A stretch of DNA of 64,000 nt from Podarcis raffonei (lineage: Eukaryota > Chordata > Lepidosauria > Squamata > Lacertidae). The notes beneath the pieces were generated by a model that did no database searches, was not told where the DNA came from, and saw only the letters and a program-made list of their open reading frames with translations. Position 1 is the first letter of the stretch. The number at the start of each line of letters is the position of its first letter. Location: the NCBI RefSeq assembly GCF_027172205.1, contig NC_070611.1, positions 58,027,979-58,091,978 on the forward strand. The letters run 5' to 3'. The translations under genes and the position numbers were made by a program. Shown one piece after another: positions 57,236 through 64,000 of this stretch.

Positions 57236-57275
57236 GGCAGTGGTTCTCAAACTTTTTTTCTCCTGGACCACACTT
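57236..57275 (+). repeat. hAT-Charlie-like element end
   Basis: CAGTGGTTCTCAAACTTTTT is the typical start of Charlie-type hAT elements in vertebrates. The other end was not found. Confidence 0.4.
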
Positions 57276-57599
57276 TCAGAATAAAATGTTGCTTGTGCTG
57301 TGATAGGAATTTTATGGTCTTAGATATATGGCAACGTTCATAACCACACGTACATAGATCAGCACAGGAAAGCCAACCTGGAACCATTTTGATTCCTAAA
57401 CTGAGCAAATGTTTCTCTGCATGGTCAAAATGGAAAAGCCTCCCCATTGTCTCTTCCTTCACAAATCCTGTCTTAATCTGTGTTTGAATAAGGGTGTGAG
57501 CCTTATCATTACAAAAGACTGCCCAGGCTCCCCAAGAAATCCAATCAAGTAACCTGCCAGACAGGAAATAAACAAAGCGACAGGAGAAAACAACATGCA

Positions 57600-57960
57600 A
57601 ATGTTCTGTTTTAGACCGCCTTATCTGAGGGGTGGTCTTAGGTTACACCCTTCTGTGATGAATGCATAATGTTTCTGGGGGTGGTCTTGATCTAGAGGAT
57701 GGGAATTTCAAAAGTCTTTATAAGCCCTTGCACAGCATTTTTGGGGGTCCTCTTCCTCTCCTGCGTGTGAGGGGAGTACCCTGTTGCAACAGATCAATAA
57801 AGATCAAGCTTACTAGCTGCTTTGCTTCTCAATATTCTCTGGTTGACCTCTGTTATTTTCTCCTACCAATAGGAACCTATGTAAGGACTCTATATGGGCT
57901 CTTGGATACCCCATAAGGGAAAAGGGCATATTTTTATTTACAACAGTGCCATACCGAATT
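57600..57960 (+). repeat. Solo-LTR-like endogenous retrovirus fossil
   Basis: TATA-like TTTATAAGCCC near 57718, poly(A) signal AATAAAGATCAAGC near 57797 and a U5-like CTCTGGTTGACCTCTG tail, in that order and spacing, as in a gammaretrovirus-like LTR. The R/U5 part resembles the 54.1 kb copy. Ends uncertain; no internal genes. Confidence 0.55.
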
Positions 57961-58106
57961 CTTTATTGGTAAGAAACACATTGGAAAACAGAGAAAGAAA
58001 CAACAACTAGCCGTGCTTGATTTATAATGTAGAACACAATTGCTTTATAATATGATCGTGGGACACCCAGAAAGTATAAAACAATGCAGCTACATAAGAA
58101 TGTGAA

Positions 58107-58241
58107 TAAGCTCAGTTGGTTAGAGTATGGTGCTGATAAGGCCAAGGTTTTAGGTTTGATCCCCTCATGGGACAGCTGCATGTTGAACTAGATGATCCGC
58201 AGGGTCCCTTCCAACTTTACAATTCTATTATTTCTATGATT
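58107..58241 (+). mobile_element. tRNA-Ile-headed SINE with CR1-type tail
   Basis: AGCTCAGTTGGTTAGAGTAT ... GGTTTGATCCCC head, then GAACTAGATGATCCGCAGGG ... TTCTATGATTCC tail. A slightly shortened middle. Followed at 58281-58300 by an (AC)n run. Confidence 0.87.
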
Positions 58242-59390
58242 CCCAAAATATAGTTATAAATGAGTTAAGCCCTGTTCCCTACACACACACACACACACAC
58301 TTTTCTGCTTGATGGGCCTGTGACAGCTACTTTACATTTTCATTGCTTACATGCAGTGGCCCTGTGCAATCTCTTTTATTTTAGTGTGCCTGTTTTGCAA
58401 GGGTCCCCTTCCAAACGCACAAAATCGTGGGTTGTTGTTTTTTCAATTTCAAGAAAATCCAACACGGACTAAAACTTTTGGCCTTTCACATCAGGGGGCG
58501 GGTCGCCTTAAATGTGCTTCATTGAGTTGCACCCAGCAAATGTGCACAGAGCTGCACCCAGCAGCCTTGTAGTACAGGTTGAATTACGATAGAACCCTCC
58601 CAGTAGCTACTAAAAGTGAACGAAGTGGAAGTACAGTAGTTCATTCACACAACCTGCTGTGGTAGCTGAGAGTGCAAAAACAAAAAAACAAAACCCCACT
58701 TGTGTAATATTTTTCAGGTCATATTATTTCCATCCACTCAAAGACAGTTTTAGGGTAGTACAACCGGTACTGTTGCACTGGGCACTGTCCTGCAAGGGGT
58801 GCCCCAAAATGCTGTAGAATGGACCACAAAATCCTCCTCCCCAATTTTTTTGCGTTACACAGGGTGCCACTGGAATTTGAGAACCTGAGGCATCTGATCA
58901 AGATTTGTATTTTAAAATGAGCTTAAAAAATATATATTTGTAAATGTTTGTATCTCTCATGCCAGGCAGAAACCATACTCTGGCAACTGTTTATCTTCTT
59001 GATCAAGGGCCCCCCTGATCTATAGCAGTGCCTCAGGGTTGTAAAAGGAAATTACAGGCTAGGAGCAAAAGGTCACACTGACCATACAAATTACAGAATA
59101 ATCAAGTTGCAAAACACAATTAAGAGTTGGTAAATAGTAAGAATTATTGTGCCTCCCATTAGAGACTTGAGCCACATTTTCATAAGGTTAAAAGGGCAAA
59201 TAGAAACAGCAGCTGGACTAGGCAAAGCAGCTCTCTGAAACTGCTTTGAATCTTTAGAGAACTTAGAATTTAGCTTAGCTTTTACTTAGTTCCCTTTCTT
59301 CTAAAAAACTATATATGTTATGAAATATATTGGCTTAAATGTAATTATGCAAAGGATTTAGAAAGTAAGAAATGTTAGATTCTTATTTCA

Positions 59391-59540
59391 TAGAATCATA
59401 GAATCATAAAGTTGGAAGAGACCACAAGGGCCATCGAGTCCAAACCCCTGCCGAGCAGGAAACACCATCAGAGCACTCCTGACATAGGGTTGTCGAGTCT
59501 CTGCTTAAAGACCTCCAAAGAAGGAGATCTTTCATAGATG
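59391..59540 (-). repeat. CR1 LINE 3' end
   Basis: CATAGAATCATAAAGTTGGA ... GAGACCACAAGGGCCATCGA ... GCTTAAAGACCTCCAAAGAA is the inverted 3' end of a reptile CR1. Confidence 0.8.
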
Positions 59541-59559
59541 GTGTGTGAGGAGATGAACC

Positions 59560-60022
59560 CAAGATCTCTGTTTAAGATAAAATTAGAACCATTAGCCATC
59601 TGTTTTGCAGGGAATAGGGCAAGAGGGGCCAAAGGTTATCTGGTAATTAAGGTGCCTGGTCGAGGTAAATGTAAGATATATGACTACTTATTTGCCATTT
59701 ATAAATAGAAGAAAATATAGCTCTCTGTCTCCCATAAAAGGTAATAGGAAATGGGTGTATCTTTTATGATTGGTTCTAGCAAACAGCCAATAGGAATTTC
59801 AACCAGGCTGATTGGACAGAGGCAGCCAAAGGAGGAGCAAGGGGGCTGGGCTGAGGGAATATAAGTGCTGGCCATCAGGGCTGAAAGGGCAGAGCTTTGG
59901 TAACCATATACCACTGTGTCTCTCATTTATTTGTCTGACAAATAAATTATTATTTTAATTTCTCTATTGCTGCGTTGAATATTTCATTCCAGCTAAGCGT
60001 TAACCACAAGCAGGGTGCTACA
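59560..60022 (+). repeat. Solo-LTR-like fossil
   Basis: CCAAT-type boxes near 59790 and 59808, a TATA-like GGGAATATAAGTGC near 59857, poly(A) signal AATAAATTATTA near 59940 and a short end closing in GCTACA: the order of an LTR. A CR1 copy lies against its left side, possibly inserted into it. Family not named; broken or solo. Confidence 0.45.
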
Positions 60023-60625
60023 AACCCAAAGCCTGTCACTGCTCCACTTGTGGCCCTTTAACAAAGAGTAAACCCCATGACTCAGGGGAATTTGATGAAT
60101 TAGTGCTTGCATGCTGCACACGTGACTGGGAACATCTCTGGAGAGCGATGATGTGTGTCAGGTTCACATTTATTTCCACAAGCAAGTTCAGGCAGGAGGA
60201 TGGCATAGATTGGGTTGGTTTTTACTTACACTGCTGCTTTCACTCTAAGACTGAAGGCATGTGCAGGGCAAGGGTTGTCTGGGCATGTGAATGGGTGGGG
60301 ATTAAAAAAAAAAACAGTGGTTGGTGTCCTCCCCCCCACCTTCTTACTTCCTGGTATTTATCATGGCTTTGTTTCCCACACTCTTAAATAAACAGCAAAA
60401 GTGCTTGTGGAGTTTTTATTTTGATGATTTACACAAGGTTTACCAAGACTCGGGGGGGGGCAGAATCAGAATTAATAGGATGAGGCTTTTAAAATTTTAT
60501 TTGGCAAGCATTATGAATCAATGGCTCCAGGCAAAACTTGTCCTTGCTTTGTTCTCTCTGGAAAGTGAGAACAACCCAAAGGTTTTTTTTAATCAAGACT
60601 TACTTATTATATATTTTTATTTTAT

Positions 60626-60775
60626 TCCATTTATATCCCACCTTTCCTCCAATGAGTTTGAGGAGGCTTCTATAGTTCTCCTCTTCCCCATTTTATCCTC
60701 ACGCCAACCCTGTGAAATAAGTTAGGCTGAGAGGTGAGTGACTGGCCCTTTATCCAGGCATTTAACTCAGCATTG
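60626..60775 (-). mobile_element. CORE/MIR-type SINE, 3' part
   Basis: Inverted ATCCCACCTTTCCTCCAATG ... CCCTGTGAAATAAGTTAGGC ... GTGACTGGCCC matches the other end of the 45224 SINE family. Confidence 0.7.
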
Positions 60776-60842
60776 TAGAGTGGTGGCTAAACATAGCCAT
60801 GTTCATGTAACTTGGTTTGAAGTGAAGCCCCTTCCAATACAC

Positions 60843-60978
60843 CAGGCACCCCCAAACTTGGCCCTCCAGCTGTTTTGGGACTACAACTCCCATCATCCCT
60901 AGCTAAGAGGACCAGTGGTCAGGGATGACGGGAATTGTAGTTCCAAAACAGCTGGAGGGCCGAGTTTGGAGATTCCTG
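60843..60978. mobile_element. Palindromic hAT-type miniature element
   Basis: Ends CAGGCACCCCCAAACTTGGC and CCGAGTTTGGAGATTCCTG mirror each other, and the whole element pairs. 8-base duplication CAATACAC / TAATACAC at 60835-60842 and 60979-60986 (one difference). Confidence 0.9.
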
Positions 60979-61049
60979 TAATACACCTTGAACACAGGAT
61001 GTTGTGCCCACTGTGTGCACAGGTAAGACTAGCCCATAAACCTCCTCAT

Positions 61050-61220
61050 ACCCTCCAACATTTCTCTGATGAAAATAGGGACATCTTAAGGAAAAGCGGC
61101 ATCAATTCAGAAACTGGGGCAGCTTCACCCAGTCAGATGGGCGGGGTATAAATAAATTAGTAGTAGTATTATTTCTGAAAATCCAGGACTGTCCCTGGCA
61201 AATAGGGACACTTGGAGGGT
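61050..61220. repeat. Miniature element with an L2 tail inside
   Basis: Inverted ends ACCCTCCAACA and the complement of CTTGGAGGGT enclose further mirror sequence (AAAATAGGGACA). An L2 tail (CACCCAGTCAGATGGGCGGG, TATAAATAAATTAG) sits at 61119-61176 in the middle. Confidence 0.55.
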
Positions 61221-61301
61221 CTGATGCCTGAAATCCTCCTCACACATTATTTCAAATTGTGAGTAGATCATCTGGACCCCTCTTGTCTTTCTGCCTTATA
61301 C

Positions 61302-61545
61302 AGTGGTACCTCGGGTTAAGTACTTAATTCGTTCTGGAGATCCGTTCTTAACCTGAAACTGTTCTTAACCTGAAGCACCACTTTAGCTCATGGGGCCTCC
61401 TGCTGCCGCTGCGCCGCTGGAGCACGATTTCTGTTCTCATCCTGAAGCAAAGTTCTTAACTTGAGGTACTGTTTCTGGGTTAGTGGAGTCTGTAACCTGA
61501 AGCGTCTGTAACCTGAAGCGTCTGTAAGCCGAGGTACCACTGTAC
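61302..61545. mobile_element. Miniature mariner-like element with GGTACC ends
   Basis: CAGTGGTACCTCGGGTTAAG on the left and GCCGAGGTACCACTG on the right, flanked by TA on both sides. Contains internal direct repeats (CTGTAACCTGAAGCGT twice near 61492-61525). Non-coding. Confidence 0.8.
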
Positions 61546-62594
61546 TGAGGTCTTAGTCTACACAAAGGAATGACCTCTTATGGTAAGTAGTAAGCAGGGA
61601 ACTGCCATGACATGAGGCAACCACATTGCTGAAACGTAAGTGGGGCCAGGGCTGATCAGTGCCTGCAGAGATGACTGCTCATCTACACTTTCTTAGGTTG
61701 CATGGCATGTATTAAGATAAAGAAAATGAATATTTGTTTGTTTTTATTATAAATATACTATAATAGGATCGCCTTTGGACTTCCATACCCAGTCCTGTGC
61801 TTTTTTAACTGTAGACTAGAAGAGCCATGGTTGAAATCACTGACAGGAAGTGCCTCAAAGTCTTTGTCTAGTGGGCTTCATTCCAGATTTCACACAGGCC
61901 AGCTTGAAGGCTCGGATCCTGCCAGCCCATTGGAATACTGTCTGCTTTGGCACTCCCTTGGGACTCTGTTTGCTGCCCAGATGCAACACTGTGCCTGGGG
62001 GAATAGAACAGAGTAGTTCTGGACAGCCAGATCCCATGTACGACAGCATCTTAGAAGCTCTGCAAAATTCCACAAAGGGGCCTTGTTCCAGACTTCCTAC
62101 CACAGCAGAGCTCCAATGTGGTGCTCAGATGGATCAGTCCTTAAATAAATAATAGTCAAAGCAGGTGTGAATATGAATGAAACATGAAGAGACAGAGGTT
62201 AAAATTTATTAATGTCCATTGGGTGAAGCATCAGGCTGTGTGTGACAGAGCATTAAAAACAGTACGAGTAATTTTCTTGAAAAACATTGAGACCTTACAT
62301 ACGTTTGTAAGATTACTTACAGAAATGTCAGTTGGAGGCAGGAAAATGGCACCCCCATCTTCATCTTGCAAACTTGCGAAAGGATCTTCACATGATCTGC
62401 TTTTCAAGTTTTTATTTATTATTATTGATTGTCACAGTCCCAGGGGCCCATTCCCCTCGGTGGTCATCCAGCCATCTTTTGCTTTTTTCAGGCACAGACT
62501 GGCCTTCCTTCTCGATCTTACCAGAAGAGAGAAGACATGCTCTTCAAAGGGAGGGAGGGGGTGAAATAAATGAACCCACCTAGCACCCTTTGTT

Positions 62595-62825
62595 GTTGTT
62601 TAGTCATTTAGTCATGTCCGACTCTTCGTGACCCCATGAACCAGAGCATGCCAGGCACTCCTGTCTTCCACTGCCTCCCACAGTTTGGTGAAACTCATGC
62701 TGGTAGCTTCGAGAACACTGTCCAACCATCTCGACCTCTGTCGTCCCCTTCTCCTTGTGCCCTCCATCTTTCCCAACATCAGGGTCTTTTTCAGGGAGTC
62801 TTTTCTTGGGAGCACTCAGCAGTTA
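62595..62825 (-). mobile_element. Bov-B (RTE-type) LINE, end of ORF2
   Basis: The minus strand reads an RTE C-terminal segment (GTRRRGRQRSRWLDSVLEAT, then VHGVTKSRT) with the characteristic ACTCTTCGTGACCCCATGAA and CATGCCAGGCACTCCTGTC DNA. Bov-B is known to have moved horizontally between squamates and ruminants. Only about 230 bases remain, 5'-truncated as LINE copies usually are. Confidence 0.88.
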
Positions 62826-63222
62826 CAATAACCTCATTTCCTGCCTTCCTAGGAGGCTTACAAGCAGTCGCCCACAGTCTGGATCTTAGCAACCCCTTCC
62901 CAGCTCCACATTTCCTCAGGTGTAGCTATCCTGGCTGGTTGGGCTCCTGCAATGAAGCAGCCCATTGACCTGCTTCTTTTCCACACCAGTGATTAGGCAG
63001 ACAGCTGTATCTTCTGTTTCTGTTTCTTTTTAGGACAAATAAGGAGCTACAGCAGTACTGGATTAGTATGACTGCTGATAGCTTTTGAACTGAGTATGTG
63101 TCTGGGTTTTTTTTGAGAGTGGGGCACCTTTATTACAGGGGATGGAAAGATCAAGGCGAGGTCTTTATCGGCGATTCTTCCCAACGTGAAGAAGAACACA
63201 CCATTCCTCCCCCTCCCATCGC

Positions 63223-63236
63223 CGGGGGGGGGGGGG
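63223..63236 (+). repeat. G homopolymer
   Basis: A run of about 13 G in otherwise mixed sequence; prone to sequencing error and to length change. Surrounding 63100-63430 shows nothing I can name. Confidence 0.8.
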
Positions 63237-63819
63237 AGAGACAGACAGAAATATATTTACATGCTTTTATTCCTGTCTTTCCAGCAGTACAGAGAAATCA
63301 TGTCTGTACTCTCTCATCCCAACTGCAGAGAGAGAATAACTCCACCCATGTACTTCCAGTACAGGGTCATGTGCCACTCTGAGCTAACATCCGGTGCTCA
63401 GTGCACTGAATAGACTGTCCCTGGTTCCCACGGTACAGTCCCATAACATCAGCTTCCTGTTTACCATACCAGCCACCTGGAGCTCGCTTCTGCATTGCTC
63501 CTTTTTCGTAACATTGGATGTTGTTGTTAGAAGCTGCCTTGAGTTTTGGGGAGGCAGTATATAGATAATTGTTCTAAATACATGAAAAAATGAAAAAAAA
63601 TGCTGTCATGTTCAATCAACCCCCTATCTCTTGACAGTTCACCTTGTTGCATGAAAGGCAGAGCAAGGAAATCCCATAATTACATGTAGTGCAGGCCAAT
63701 CAGATATGATAACTTCTTGATGGAGTTGGATTGCCTGGGGCTTATCTGTACCCCCTGGGACTGCTAAGTCATCTTTCTGCAGGGTTGAATGAAGCCCATG
63801 TCACTTTTCAAAGTACAGT

Positions 63820-64000
63820 CATACCTTGGTTGTCGAACGCCCTGGAACTTGGACGTTTTGGCTCCCAAATGCCGCAAACCCGAAAGTGATCGTTCCGGTT
63901 TGGGAATGGTTTTTTTGAACCCGAACATCTGACAGGGCTTTTGCAGCTTCCGATGGGCTGCAGGAGCTTCCTGTAGCCAATCAGAAGCCTCACTTTGGTT
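63820..64000. mobile_element. Miniature GGTACC/CATACC-end element, cut by window edge
   Basis: CAGTCATACCTTGGTTGTCG starts a copy related to the 30838 element (shared TTTTGGCTCCC and CGGAAG/GTTCCGG-like stretches). Its right end is beyond the window. Confidence 0.6.

Larger units (their letters stand above)
49136..64000 (+). other. B4GALNT3 intron 1 (to window edge)
   Basis: No further B4GALNT3 exon was found: the conserved stem (GSW-RELAKAL-like) does not appear. The stretch has no other gene signal. Recognised repeats are listed separately. The parts 53000-54070, 55000-57230 and 61750-62590 show nothing recognised. Confidence 0.65.

Noticed and set aside
49136-64000. Search for B4GALNT3 exon 2
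   Set aside because: No stretch resembling the conserved stem or PA14-type region after exon 1. The first intron of this gene is long in other vertebrates, so exon 2 is probably beyond the window.

Overview
The window is vertebrate nuclear DNA, most likely from a squamate reptile (a lizard). The evidence is split, intron-rich genes with GT-AG splice sites, CpG-rich promoters, and a repeat set typical of squamates: tRNA-derived SINEs ending in (ACCTTT)n (Sauria-SINE type), SINEs with CR1-type tails, L2 and CR1 LINE tails, a Bov-B LINE remnant and hAT miniature elements. The species cannot be told from the sequence alone.

Three protein-coding genes are visible. (1) KDM5A, minus strand, from position 18836 leftwards to the window edge: the first 11 coding exons, 499 codons, covering the JmjN, ARID and PHD1 domains and the start of the catalytic JmjC domain. 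The rest lies off the left end. (2) CCDC77, plus strand, 26259-39900: 11 coding exons that join without a phase error into a 586-residue coiled-coil protein. It is followed by a 3' UTR with a poly(A) signal at 41461. One exon (35979-36501) carries an arginine/serine/aspartate-rich repeat expansion. (3) B4GALNT3, plus strand: only the first coding exon (48988-49135) inside a strong CpG island. The remaining 15 kb to the window end looks like its first intron. The order KDM5A-CCDC77-B4GALNT3 and the divergent KDM5A/CCDC77 arrangement match human chromosome 12p13.

Layout: 1-18.8 kb KDM5A exons and introns with few repeats; 18.4-19.9 kb a CpG-rich promoter with ETS/CRE-like sites; 19.9-25 kb repeat-bearing spacer; about 25.05-25.35 kb a second, smaller GC-rich stretch proposed as the CCDC77 leader exon; 26.2-41.5 kb CCDC77; 41.5-48.2 kb a repeat-dense spacer with nested SINEs; 48.3-49.2 kb the B4GALNT3 promoter and exon 1; 49.1-64 kb B4GALNT3 intron 1 with several solo-LTR-like fossils, SINEs and small DNA transposons.

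The genes do not form a pathway: KDM5A is a chromatin enzyme, CCDC77 a centrosome-associated coiled-coil protein and B4GALNT3 a Golgi glycosyltransferase. I see no convincing new biological system. The most interesting points are the CCDC77 repeat expansion, the upstream reading frames of B4GALNT3 in frame with its start, the two-promoter layout of the KDM5A-CCDC77 interval, and several cleanly delimited transposon insertions with readable target duplications. Gene names rest on remembered family sequences, not on a search.
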